From the NCBI RefSeq assembly GCF_007830355.1, contig NZ_VLKO01000004.1, positions 124,001-188,000 on the forward strand: 64,000 nt of DNA, read 5' to 3'. Positions 1 to 7,424 of this stretch are shown piece after piece. Each line of letters starts with the position of its first letter. The first letter of the stretch is position 1. The stretch is from Flavobacterium tiangeerense (GTDB taxonomy: Bacteria > Bacteroidota > Bacteroidia > Flavobacteriales > Flavobacteriaceae). The position numbers were made by a program, and so were the translations under genes. The notes under the pieces are model-generated. The model was not told the origin of the DNA. It worked only from the letters and a program-made list of their open reading frames with translations, and did not search any database.

Positions 1-832
1 CAACATGATAATGTAATTTTTGATCTGTACTTTCCTTGGGGAAAAGAATATTTTTGATTAAAAAATTCACTTGCTCTAAGTCAGTTGCAGTACCTATTAA
101 AATCTCAGGATAAATATGCCCGGTAGTATGAATCAATCTTGGGGTACCACCTATAGATTTGATACTGGCCGCCATTAAAATAGAGTGATCATCGCAATCC
201 CCAGACAAATATAGCAAAGACTCTGAGGCTGAAGCAATATAATCTCGTGCTTTGGGATCACTTACGTAATTCCAACGGCTGTTGATTTCTTTAAAAACGG
301 CAAAGCATTGAATGATTGTTCTATAATCCGAATAACCTTTTAATCCTTTAAAATGCTTATTCGTGGCCATTAAGGCAAAATTTCTAATTTTTGGATTTTG
401 ATATTCTATTGCGTTGACAATTTTTGATTTGTTTGGAAACGGAAGCAACTTAGCAATAATAATGTCTTGGGGATACGGATTGTCAGACATAGTGTACATC
501 ATGGAGTTGTAGTCTTCAAAAACGTTATTAAATCCATAATTTCCAATGGTTGATCCATAAATTAAAACAAGTACATATATAAAAATGCAAAGTATAATTA
601 TTGTTCTTAAAAGCCGCAATACAAGTTGTATCAGGACAATCATTACAATAAAAATAATCACTCTGTCAATATTCAAAAACCAATTGGGATTAATTAAGTT
701 TTGATGTAAAATGATAAAAAGTGGAATAGCAATTAATACATTCAGTACAAAAATAATAACATCGTCCCAAGGTTTTTTGACCTGAAAACGATGCTTAATT
801 CCCTGAAAATTAATTTCTTTTTTTTGTATCAT
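1..832 (-). CDS. Transglutaminase-like domain membrane protein (3' end outside window)
   Basis: I read this frame directly from the minus strand. It opens at an ATG at 832 (MIQKKEINF) and stays open for 277 codons to the window edge, so the C-terminus is missing. Two or three hydrophobic segments lie at about residues 24-42, 55-75 and 76-95. They are followed by a soluble region containing GDCDDHS and HTTGHIYPE, which match the Cys and His motifs of transglutaminase-like cysteine peptidase folds. Such proteins occur in Bacteroidota as membrane-anchored proteins of unknown substrate. It lies 21 bp upstream of the start-distal end of the next minus-strand gene, so it may be the last gene of that unit. 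Confidence 0.8.
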   Translation of the reverse strand, partial: MIQKKEINFQGIKHRFQVKKPWDDVIIFVLNVLIAIPLFIILHQNLINPNWFLNIDRVIIFIVMIVLIQLVLRLLRTIIILCIFIYVLVLIYGSTIGNYGFNNVFEDYNSMMYTMSDNPYPQDIIIAKLLPFPNKSKIVNAIEYQNPKIRNFALMATNKHFKGLKGYSDYRTIIQCFAVFKEINSRWNYVSDPKARDYIASASESLLYLSGDCDDHSILMAASIKSIGGTPRLIHTTGHIYPEILIGTATDLEQVNFLIKNILFPKESTDQKLHYHV

Positions 833-853
833 AGTTACAATAAAAACAGTTTC

Positions 854-1705
854 CTATACTGTTTTTACAATGTCCTCAAAAGTACCTTTTTTATCAATAA
901 TTCCGAGTTCAAAAAGTTGATTTTGAACTTTGTTTAACATTTCAGGTTCTAATCCTTTTTGAGACCAACGCGTTAATCGTAACCACTCTTGAATATCTTC
1001 TATTTTTTGATAGTAGGCTTGAGCCAATGTTTTGTCAATGCTTGGTATATCTTTGAATTCTTGAGTGGTTTGATTGATGATCTCTAATACTTTCGCAACA
1101 GTTTCGGGTTGTTCTAGCAGTATTTCGTCGCGAACTGCAATTACAAAACATGGCCAAGGAGTAGGGCAATCTGTAACTCGTCTGAAAATGCCTTTGTCTA
1201 CTAATGGTTTGGTCATAAAACGTTCCCACATAAAATAATCTGCGGTTCCTTTTGTTAAGGCTTCAACAGCTCCGTCGATGGTATTTACAATTTCAAATTG
1301 TAAATTAGTTGTATCCCAATTTTGATTATTTGCGTTTACGTAAGCCATCAATTGCGAACCAGAACCCAATCGGGAAATTGCAACTTTAGCGTTTTCTAAA
1401 TCTACTAAGGTTTTAAAACGAGACTCCGCAGCCACGTGAATACCCCAAATTAAGGGACTTTCAACATATACTTGCACTATTTTACTGGGATTGCCAGCCG
1501 TGATGTCTTTAACAATTCCTTCTGTAAGGATAACTGCAATATCAGTTTCACCATCCCGAAGCATTTGACACATTTTTCCAGTTCCCTCAGGAACATCAGT
1601 CCATTGCAAATCGATATTTGCATTTTCAAAATCGCCGTTTTCAATGGCTAAATGCCAAGGCAAATTAAAGTGTTCTGGAACTCCTGCTATTTTTATAGTT
1701 TTCAT
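854..1705 (-). CDS. Substrate-binding protein of the TauA/SsuA type, no signal peptide
   Basis: A 283-residue protein resembling the periplasmic-binding fold of nitrate/sulfonate/taurine-type ABC systems (opening MKTIKIAGVPEHF, with a later LGSGSQLMAYV stretch). I choose the ATG at 1705 because it overlaps the stop of the upstream acetyltransferase as TAATG. An ATG 30 bp earlier would add MVRIKKSQSI and run into that gene. The N-terminus has no hydrophobic signal and no lipobox, and no permease or ATPase gene is adjacent. It may therefore be a cytosolic ligand-binding or enzymatic relative rather than a transport component. Ligand unknown. Confidence 0.75.
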   Translation of the reverse strand: MKTIKIAGVPEHFNLPWHLAIENGDFENANIDLQWTDVPEGTGKMCQMLRDGETDIAVILTEGIVKDITAGNPSKIVQVYVESPLIWGIHVAAESRFKTLVDLENAKVAISRLGSGSQLMAYVNANNQNWDTTNLQFEIVNTIDGAVEALTKGTADYFMWERFMTKPLVDKGIFRRVTDCPTPWPCFVIAVRDEILLEQPETVAKVLEIINQTTQEFKDIPSIDKTLAQAYYQKIEDIQEWLRLTRWSQKGLEPEMLNKVQNQLFELGIIDKKGTFEDIVKTV

Positions 1706-2232
1706 TATAGATTGGGATTTTTTAATTCGTACCAATTCCAGGAAACGCCGTCTTCTAAATAGGTTTCTGTCATTTTCAGTCCGATTTTTTGCAATATTCT
1801 GTTTGAAGCGATATTATCGGAATGTGCAGCTGCTTCCATAACCGGAATTTTCATAGTTTTAAAACCATAGTCCAACCACGCAAAACTAGCTTCACTGGCG
1901 TACCCTTTACCCCAAAATTTTTCATCTAAGCGATACCCAATGTCGTAAAAATTGATTTTGTTATTGACCATTTCCGTATTGAATTTGAGTCCAGCCCAAC
2001 CAATAAGTTCTTGACTCTCTTTTAAAATAATCACAAAGCGTCCGATATTATTCTGGATGTACTGCTTTTTAACAGATTCAATAGTTGCGTGTACTTCGCT
2101 AATATCTTTTACAGGTTTGTTCCAAAGGTATTGATGCACATTAGGATTTCGATCCATTTCGAACAACGCTTCAGCATCTGAAAGTTTCATTTCTCGCAAA
2201 ACTAATCGGTCAGTTTCTAGAATTAAGTCCAT
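1705..2232 (-). CDS. GNAT-family N-acetyltransferase, RimJ/RimL type
   Basis: A 175-residue protein covering the acetyltransferase domain. It starts DLILETDRLVLREMKLSDAE, the usual strand/helix opening of RimJ/RimL-like enzymes. It continues through GYRLDEKFWGKGYASEA, the acetyl-CoA pyrophosphate-binding loop, and HSDNIASNRILQKIG, the late helix of the fold. It would transfer an acetyl group from acetyl-CoA to an amine, but the acceptor cannot be told from sequence. Its stop codon shares one base with the start of the substrate-binding protein, which indicates translational coupling. Confidence 0.88.
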   Translation of the reverse strand: MDLILETDRLVLREMKLSDAEALFEMDRNPNVHQYLWNKPVKDISEVHATIESVKKQYIQNNIGRFVIILKESQELIGWAGLKFNTEMVNNKINFYDIGYRLDEKFWGKGYASEASFAWLDYGFKTMKIPVMEAAAHSDNIASNRILQKIGLKMTETYLEDGVSWNWYELKNPNL

Positions 2233-2268
2233 GGTAAATTAATTTTAAATCTTTAGCACTGTTTGCCT

Positions 2269-2350
2269 TAGCCCTGATAGAAGCGGCATCCTCTTGTGGT
2301 AGCGCTAGCGAACACAAGAGATATAGCGGATAGCAGGAAACAGCTCCTTA
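2269..2350 (-). repeat. Short structured intergenic element, copy A
   Basis: This intergenic stretch matches 32398..32479 along its whole length except for the loop. Both copies share (minus sense) AGGAGCT near one end, GGATGCCG in the middle and ATCAGGGCTA at the other end. The central arms CTCTTGTG and CACAAGAG pair perfectly over 8 bp around a variable loop that holds its own TAGCGCTA palindrome. Both copies lie between two minus-strand genes. I recall similar elements in many Flavobacterium genomes but cannot name a family with certainty. Confidence 0.75.
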
Positions 2351-2361
2351 TTATTATAAAA

Positions 2362-3231
2362 TTATTGTTTTGCTAGTTTATCAAGCGTGTAAGCAATTAG
2401 TTCATCTACAGCCTTATAAGGATCTTCACTAAAAGTTCCAGATGCACGATTGGCAATGATAGCGTTTAAAGACAATGCATTGTGTCCTAAAAGTGCCGAA
2501 AGGCCATAAATTGCAGCGGTTTCCATTTCTAAATTGGTAATTTGGTTGTCTCCATATTTAAAATTATCCATCTTTGAGTTCAGTGCTTCATCTTGAATGT
2601 TCAAACGTAGAACTCGCCCTTGCGGTCCGTAAAAACCTCCAGCAGTTGCTGTGATTCCTTTGTGCATTTTGTCACTTTCAATCACTTTTTCCAATTTTTC
2701 GGAACAAGCAATCACGTATGGTTTTCCTTTTTTTAAATCCCAGTTGGTGTGTTTCACAAAAGCATCTTCCATCTCCAGATTTGAAACTTCGTCAATTAAG
2801 TAGGAGCGGAGCATGTTGTCTAATCCCAAGCCAAATTTAGATAGCACAAAACTATCCACGGGAATATCAGCTTGCAAAGAACCTGAGGTTCCGATGCGAA
2901 TGATGTTTAAGGAAGTTAAATTTTCTTTTGGCTTACGCGTTTCAAGATCGATGTTAACCAAAGCGTCAAGCTCGTTGATTACAATGTCAATATTATCCGG
3001 TCCAATACCGGTAGACATCACGGTAATACGCTTGCCTTTAAAAATTCCGGTTTGGGTTTTGAATTCTCTTTTTTGAGTTGAAAATTCAATACTATCGAAA
3101 AATTGAGTGATTTTCTCTACACGATTTTGATCTCCTACAAAGATGATATCGTGCGCAATATTTTCAGGTTTTAAATTCAAATGGTAAACGCTACCGTCCG
3201 GATTTAATATTAATTCTGATGATTGTATCAT
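2362..3231 (-). CDS. Nucleoside phosphorylase (uridine/purine phosphorylase family)
   Basis: A 289-residue protein of the PNP/UDP phosphorylase family, which cleaves a nucleoside with phosphate to a free base and pentose-1-phosphate in salvage. Visible signatures are VGDQNRVEKI near residue 30, IGTSGSL (phosphate/ribose loop) near 110 and NLEMETAAIYGL (nucleoside-binding Glu-Met-Glu) near 235. The length is a little above the 240-260 residues usual for E. coli Udp, mainly at the N-terminus. Base preference is not predictable here; uridine phosphorylase is the common annotation. The gene is flanked by repeat element A on its 3' side. Confidence 0.85.
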   Translation of the reverse strand: MIQSSELILNPDGSVYHLNLKPENIAHDIIFVGDQNRVEKITQFFDSIEFSTQKREFKTQTGIFKGKRITVMSTGIGPDNIDIVINELDALVNIDLETRKPKENLTSLNIIRIGTSGSLQADIPVDSFVLSKFGLGLDNMLRSYLIDEVSNLEMEDAFVKHTNWDLKKGKPYVIACSEKLEKVIESDKMHKGITATAGGFYGPQGRVLRLNIQDEALNSKMDNFKYGDNQITNLEMETAAIYGLSALLGHNALSLNAIIANRASGTFSEDPYKAVDELIAYTLDKLAKQ

Positions 3232-3319
3232 TATTTTTTTGTTTAAGGTTTAAGGTTTCAAGTTGCTCAACTGAATATTAAAATTGAGACTGTATACTGA
3301 GACTGCAAACTGCTCATTA

Positions 3320-3649
3320 TCATCCGCCAACACGTTTTACTTTGAATCCTTTTAGTTTTAATATTTCCATTATTTTATCTCGGTAATCCCCTTGAATGAT
3401 AATCGAATCGTCTTTGAAAGTACCGCCAACACTCAGTTTAGTTTTAATTTCTTTGGCTAAGATTTTAAAATCTTCATCCGTTCCTTCGTAACCTTCAATG
3501 ATGGTGGTTGCTTTTCCTTTACGTTTTTCAAATTTACAGATCATCGGCTCTTTTTGAACGTATAATTCATGTGCTACAGCCTCCGTTTGCTCATCTGGCA
3601 AAGGTTCATGGTCAGGGAATAGGTTTTTTAATTGGTCTTGTAAGTCCAT
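3320..3649 (-). CDS. SUI1/YciH-family translation factor
   Basis: A 109-residue protein whose last 65 residues form a SUI1 domain (KATTIIEGYEGTDEDFKILAKEI, then LSVGGTFKDDSIIIQGDYRD and a GFKVKRVGG end). This is the bacterial relative of eukaryotic eIF1, exemplified by E. coli YciH, which is thought to affect initiation fidelity. The first 40 residues are acidic and poorly conserved. The G-rich tail and length are typical for the bacterial family. It is probably expressed on its own or with the phosphorylase 88 bp downstream. Confidence 0.9.
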   Translation of the reverse strand: MDLQDQLKNLFPDHEPLPDEQTEAVAHELYVQKEPMICKFEKRKGKATTIIEGYEGTDEDFKILAKEIKTKLSVGGTFKDDSIIIQGDYRDKIMEILKLKGFKVKRVGG

Positions 3650-3720
3650 AACTTTATAATTATTGATTATTTAACTATTAAGAAATTTAAGTTTTACAGC
3701 TCCTAATTTCTTACTACTTA

Positions 3721-3756
3721 AAAACAAAAAGACATCAAGCGAACTCGATGTCTTTC
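3721..3756 (-). terminator. Rho-independent terminator of the oxygenase gene
   Basis: Arms 3729-3737 (AAAGACATC) and 3748-3756 (GATGTCTTT) form a 9-bp perfect stem with a 10-base loop. Read on the minus strand, the stem is followed by a run of T. It lies 20 bp beyond the stop of the minus-strand oxygenase gene. Confidence 0.85.
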
Positions 3757-3775
3757 TTGAACTGTATTAAGATAT

Positions 3776-4726
3776 TTATTTTTTAATTAAACCTAAGTCT
3801 ACCAAACGCTCGTATAAATAATCGCCAGCTGTAATGTCATCGAATTTTTTAGGATTTTCAGCATCAATACAATTTTCTAAACAATTTAGTGGCATATCGC
3901 TCACAGGGTGCATAAAGAATGGAACAGAATATCTTGAAGTTCCCCATAACTCTCGCGGTGGATTTACCACTTGGTGAATGGTTGATTTCAATTTATTATT
4001 TGTGTGACGTGATAACATATCACCCACATTAATAACTAATTCATCTGGTTCAGCAATTGCATCAATCCAATCTCCATTGTGGTTTTGCACTTGTAAGCCT
4101 TTTCCTTGAGCACCCATTAACAAGGTAATCAAGTTGATGTCACCATGAGCAGCAGCTCTGATAGCGTTTTCAGGCTCTGATGTAATTGGAGGGTAATGAA
4201 TAGGTCTTAAGATAGAATTTCCATCTTTGGCATAATTGTCAAAATAAAATTCATCTAATCCTAATCGTAGAGCCAAAGCTCTTAACACAAAAACACCTGT
4301 TTTTTCTAACATTTGGTAGGCTTCTTTTCCTACTATATTAAAACGGGGTAATTCTTTTACTTCAACATTTTCAGGATATTCTGCAGCGTACTTTGAATTT
4401 GCAGACACATACTGTCCAAAATGCCAAAATTCTTTTAAATCTCCTTCTTTTCTGCCTTTGGCATGTTCTGTTCCAAAAGAAACATACCCTCTTTGTCCGC
4501 CAATTCCAGGGATTTCATAACCGCGCTTTGTTTCTAAGGGTAAAGTGAAAAAATTTCTAATTTCACCATACAATTCATCAACCAATTGGTCGTTTAAAAA
4601 ATGCCCTTTGAGTGCTACGAAGCCAATATCTTCAAATGCACTTCCGATTTCATTTACAAATTTTTGTTTACGTGCCGGGTCATCCGACAGGAAATCACGC
4701 AAGTCAACACTAGGAATGTTTTGCAT
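3776..4726 (-). CDS. Isopenicillin-N-synthase-like Fe(II) dioxygenase
   Basis: A 316-residue protein with the two parts of this oxygenase family: an N-terminal DIOX_N region (VDLRDFLSDDPARKQKFVNE) and a C-terminal double-stranded beta-helix. The iron ligands are visible as HGD (in AAAHGDINLITLL) and a distal His (in STIHQVVNPP). They are followed by RYS, the Arg-x-Ser that binds the 2-oxoglutarate carboxylate. It should be a 2-oxoglutarate- and Fe(II)-dependent oxidase in the cytosol; the substrate is unknown. A divergent promoter and an inverted repeat lie just upstream. Confidence 0.87.
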   Translation of the reverse strand: MQNIPSVDLRDFLSDDPARKQKFVNEIGSAFEDIGFVALKGHFLNDQLVDELYGEIRNFFTLPLETKRGYEIPGIGGQRGYVSFGTEHAKGRKEGDLKEFWHFGQYVSANSKYAAEYPENVEVKELPRFNIVGKEAYQMLEKTGVFVLRALALRLGLDEFYFDNYAKDGNSILRPIHYPPITSEPENAIRAAAHGDINLITLLMGAQGKGLQVQNHNGDWIDAIAEPDELVINVGDMLSRHTNNKLKSTIHQVVNPPRELWGTSRYSVPFFMHPVSDMPLNCLENCIDAENPKKFDDITAGDYLYERLVDLGLIKK

Positions 4727-4750
4727 ACTTTTAAATATTTTTTGATATTT

Positions 4751-4770
4751 TGCAAGATCAAAATCTTGCA
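4751..4770. promoter_or_regulatory. Perfect inverted repeat in the oxygenase 5' leader
   Basis: TGCAAGAT (4751-4758) and ATCTTGCA (4763-4770) form an 8-bp perfect inverted repeat around CAAA. It lies between the predicted minus-strand -7 box (4775-4782) and the oxygenase start (4726). It could be a repressor site or an mRNA hairpin; the sequence does not decide. Confidence 0.45.
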
Positions 4771-4774
4771 GTTA

Positions 4775-4782
4775 CAAATGTA
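4775..4782 (-). promoter_or_regulatory. Predicted -7 box for the oxygenase gene
   Basis: Minus-strand TACATTTG matches the Bacteroidota -7 consensus TAnnTTTG and lies 49 bp upstream of the ATG at 4726. No clear -33 TTTG is present at the usual distance. Confidence 0.45.
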
Positions 4783-4866
4783 AAGAATAATTTTATATTT
4801 GAATTTTAAATTTTAGAAACAACATGAAAAAATATAACAAAATAATACAAAACTGTTATATTTTTT

Positions 4867-4874
4867 TATCTTTG
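4867..4874 (+). promoter_or_regulatory. Predicted -7 box for the E1 dehydrogenase gene
   Basis: TATCTTTG is an exact match to TAnnTTTG and ends 23 bp before the ATG at 4898. The expected transcript would carry a leader of about 18 bases. Confidence 0.55.
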
Positions 4875-4897
4875 AACCATACATTAAAACCGCAACC

Positions 4898-6874
4898 ATG
4901 ATCTTCGACAGAAAAAATCTTACTGACACTCAATTATTAGATTTATATAAACGAATACTAAAACCACGACTAATAGAGGAAAAAATGTTAATCCTTATCC
5001 GTCAAGGTAAAGTCTCAAAATGGTTCTCAGGAATTGGTCAAGAGGCAATTTCTGTAGGGGTTACTGCAGTTTTAGATTCAGATGAATACATTTTGCCAAT
5101 GCATAGAAATTTGGGAGTATTTACTGGAAGAGATATTCCGTTGTACCGCCTTTTTTCGCAATGGCAAGGTAAAGCCAATGGTTTTACAAAAGGTCGCGAT
5201 CGTAGTTTTCATTTTGGAACGCAACAGTACAAAATTATTGGTATGATTTCACATTTGGGACCGCAATTGGGTGTGGCTGACGGAATTGCTTTGGCCAATA
5301 AACTCAAGAAAAATGGTAAAGTTACCGCTGTTTTTACTGGAGAAGGAGCAACAAGTGAAGGAGACTTTCATGAAGCCTTGAATATTGCTTCGGTATGGGA
5401 ATTACCTGTTTTATTTGTAATTGAAAATAATGGATATGGACTTTCTACACCAACAAATGAGCAATATCGCTGTGAAAATTTAGCTGACAAAGGCATTGGT
5501 TACGGAATGGAAAGTCATGTTGTAGACGGAAATAATATATTGGAAGTATTTAATTTATTATCTGAATTAAAGGCTTCAATGAAAGATAATCCAAGACCTG
5601 TTTTATTGGAATTTAAAACCTTCCGAATGCGCGGGCACGAAGAGGCGAGTGGAACAAAATACGTTCCGCAGGAATTAATGGATATGTGGGCGATAAAAGA
5701 CCCTGTTGAAAATTATCGTAATTTCTTAAGTGAAAATGGAATACTCACGGCTGAATTTGATACTTCTTTACGAACTGAAATTAAGAAAGAAATTGACGAA
5801 AGTTTGGCTCTAGCCAATGCAGAACCTGAAATAGAGGCTTCCTTAACCGAAGAACTAAATGATGTGTACAAACCATTTGTATATGAAGAAGTTAAACCTT
5901 CAACAGAAAAAGAAAACATCCGCTTTATAGATGCTATCTCTGCCAGTTTAAGACAATCAATGGAACGTCATGAGAACTCAGTTATCATGGGGCAAGACAT
6001 TGCTGAGTACGGTGGAGCATTCAAAATTACAGATGGATTTGTAGCGCAATTTGGCAAAGAGCGCGTGATTAATACACCCATTTGCGAAAGTGCAGTAGTT
6101 TCAGCAGGAATGGGATTATCTATTAATGGTTACAAAGCGATTGTAGAAATGCAATTTGCCGATTTTGTTTCGACAGGATTTAATCCGATAGTTAATTTAT
6201 TAGCGAAATCGCATTACCGTTGGTTAGAAAAAGCAGATGTTGTGGTGCGAATGCCATGCGGTGGCGGGACACAAGCTGGACCTTTTCATTCACAAACTAA
6301 TGAGGCTTGGTTTACCAAAACACCCGGTTTAAAAGTAGTATATCCAGCCTTTCCGTATGATGCAAAAGGTTTGTTGAACGAATCTATAAACGATCCTAAT
6401 CCAGTGTTGTTTTTTGAACATAAACAATTATACCGAAGCGTGTATCAGGATGTACCAAAAGATTATTATACTTTACCATTAGGGAAAGCAGCGCTGTTGA
6501 AAGAAGGAAATGATGTTACGATAATATCATTTGGTGCTGCGGTTCATTGGGCTTTAGAAACTCTATCAAAAAATCCTGATATTTCAGCAGATTTAATAGA
6601 TTTAAGAACGCTTCAACCTTTAGACACCGAAGCTATTTTTGCTTCTGTAAAGAAAACGGGGAGAGCTATTATTTATCAGGAAGATTCCATGTTTGGCGGA
6701 ATTGCTAGTGATTTATCAGCAATGATTATGGAGAATTGTTTCCAATATCTTGATGCACCAGTTCAGCGTGTTGCAAGTTTAGACACCCCAATTCCCTTTA
6801 CTAAAGCATTAGAGGATCAATATTTACCTAAAGGCAGGTTTGAAAATGCACTTAATGCCTTGTTGGCGTATTAA
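4898..6874 (+). CDS. Fused alpha/beta E1 component of a 2-oxoacid dehydrogenase
   Basis: A 658-residue fusion of the two E1 subunits that are separate genes in many bacteria. Residues 1-320 are E1 alpha, with the thiamine diphosphate motif GEGATSEGDFHEAL and its closing ENNGYG. Residues 335-658 are E1 beta (ENSVIMGQDIAEYGG, ICESAVVSAGMG, FADFVSTGFNP). The protein decarboxylates a 2-oxoacid and passes the acyl group to the lipoyl E2 protein. The fused form in Bacteroidota is usually annotated as branched-chain 2-oxoacid dehydrogenase E1, giving branched acyl-CoA for iso-fatty acids. Pyruvate cannot be excluded. No E2 or E3 gene is nearby. Confidence 0.88.
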   Translation: MIFDRKNLTDTQLLDLYKRILKPRLIEEKMLILIRQGKVSKWFSGIGQEAISVGVTAVLDSDEYILPMHRNLGVFTGRDIPLYRLFSQWQGKANGFTKGRDRSFHFGTQQYKIIGMISHLGPQLGVADGIALANKLKKNGKVTAVFTGEGATSEGDFHEALNIASVWELPVLFVIENNGYGLSTPTNEQYRCENLADKGIGYGMESHVVDGNNILEVFNLLSELKASMKDNPRPVLLEFKTFRMRGHEEASGTKYVPQELMDMWAIKDPVENYRNFLSENGILTAEFDTSLRTEIKKEIDESLALANAEPEIEASLTEELNDVYKPFVYEEVKPSTEKENIRFIDAISASLRQSMERHENSVIMGQDIAEYGGAFKITDGFVAQFGKERVINTPICESAVVSAGMGLSINGYKAIVEMQFADFVSTGFNPIVNLLAKSHYRWLEKADVVVRMPCGGGTQAGPFHSQTNEAWFTKTPGLKVVYPAFPYDAKGLLNESINDPNPVLFFEHKQLYRSVYQDVPKDYYTLPLGKAALLKEGNDVTIISFGAAVHWALETLSKNPDISADLIDLRTLQPLDTEAIFASVKKTGRAIIYQEDSMFGGIASDLSAMIMENCFQYLDAPVQRVASLDTPIPFTKALEDQYLPKGRFENALNALLAY

Positions 6875-6884
6875 TATGGAAGTT

Positions 6885-6930
6885 ATTTTAGGTTGTTTTT
6901 AGTATTTTAATTCTAAAAATAACCTAAAAT
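6885..6930. terminator. Long hairpin between convergent genes
   Basis: Arms 6885-6902 and 6913-6930 pair over 18 positions with a single G-T wobble; the 10-base loop is AT-rich. The hairpin lies 10 bp after the E1 stop and also contains the last codons and stop of the 38-residue minus-strand gene. It could end transcripts from both sides. Confidence 0.7.
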
Positions 6931-7029
6931 CCAATAGATAATTATAAAAATTAGAATGGTGCCAAAGCAACCTCCACCTAGTTTTTTAGCTCCGTAGCCC
7001 GCTAGTATTGTTTTAAAGAATCCGTTCAT
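6913..7029 (-). CDS. 38-residue glycine-rich membrane peptide
   Basis: I read this small gene on the minus strand from the ATG at 7029 to TAG at 6913. The product begins MNGFFKTILAGYGAKKLGGG, followed by CFG and a hydrophobic tail of about 15 residues (TILIFIIIYWILGYF). It thus has a short amphipathic N-terminus with Lys15-Lys16, a GGGC turn and one membrane segment. Similar short GYGAKKLGGGC peptides are, as far as I recall, common and unstudied in Flavobacterium. Nothing else occupies the gap. The coding end overlaps the 18-bp hairpin above, so the last residues are constrained by RNA structure. Confidence 0.65.
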   Translation of the reverse strand: MNGFFKTILAGYGAKKLGGGCFGTILIFIIIYWILGYF

Positions 7030-7115
7030 AATTTTTTTAATAAAAGTAACCATTAGTTTTTACATTACAATCTATTTATAATTATCTATTTTTTTTTGAA
7101 AATAATTCATTTGTA

Positions 7116-7147
7116 TTTGTAGCAACAAAATGATGTTTCTATTTTTG
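7116..7147 (+). promoter_or_regulatory. Predicted promoter of the 74-residue gene
   Basis: TTTG at 7116-7119 and TATTTTTG at 7140-7147 are separated by 20 bp. This fits the -33/-7 pair (TTTG and TAnnTTTG) used by Bacteroidota housekeeping sigma. The start codon follows 21 bp later. Confidence 0.6.
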
Positions 7148-7168
7148 AAAAAAAATTAAAAAGTACTC

Positions 7169-7393
7169 ATGAAGCCGCTTAACGAAAAATTATTAGTCAA
7201 AGATGCCACTATAAATAAAGTACAATTTGACAGAGAATGGTTTTACAAATTAGATGATATGGCTTTTTATTTGAAAGAAGATCTTTCAGAAGTTGAATTT
7301 ATATTTTTGCCCATGCAAATTGATGGTGAACAAGAGTTTGTAAAATGTTCCAGTTTTGAAGATATAATGCGTGGTCGCAAAGAAATTGAATAG
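7169..7393 (+). CDS. Small conserved hypothetical protein
   Basis: A 74-residue acidic protein (MKPLNEKLLVKDATINKVQF...) with no signal peptide, membrane segment or metal motif. I do not recognise a family. It is supported by its own predicted promoter, by a strong terminator directly after its stop, and by coding composition like that of its neighbours. It is transcribed alone between two minus-strand genes. Confidence 0.7.
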   Translation: MKPLNEKLLVKDATINKVQFDREWFYKLDDMAFYLKEDLSEVEFIFLPMQIDGEQEFVKCSSFEDIMRGRKEIE

Positions 7394-7424
7394 AAAAGGA
7401 GGCTTTAGCCTCCTTTTTGTTTTT
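7394..7424. terminator. Bidirectional terminator
   Basis: AAAAGGAGGC and GCCTCCTTTT form a 10-bp perfect stem with a 4-base loop (7404-7407). T runs follow in both orientations. It separates the convergent 74-residue gene and the 514-residue gene and overlaps the stop region of both. Confidence 0.92.
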
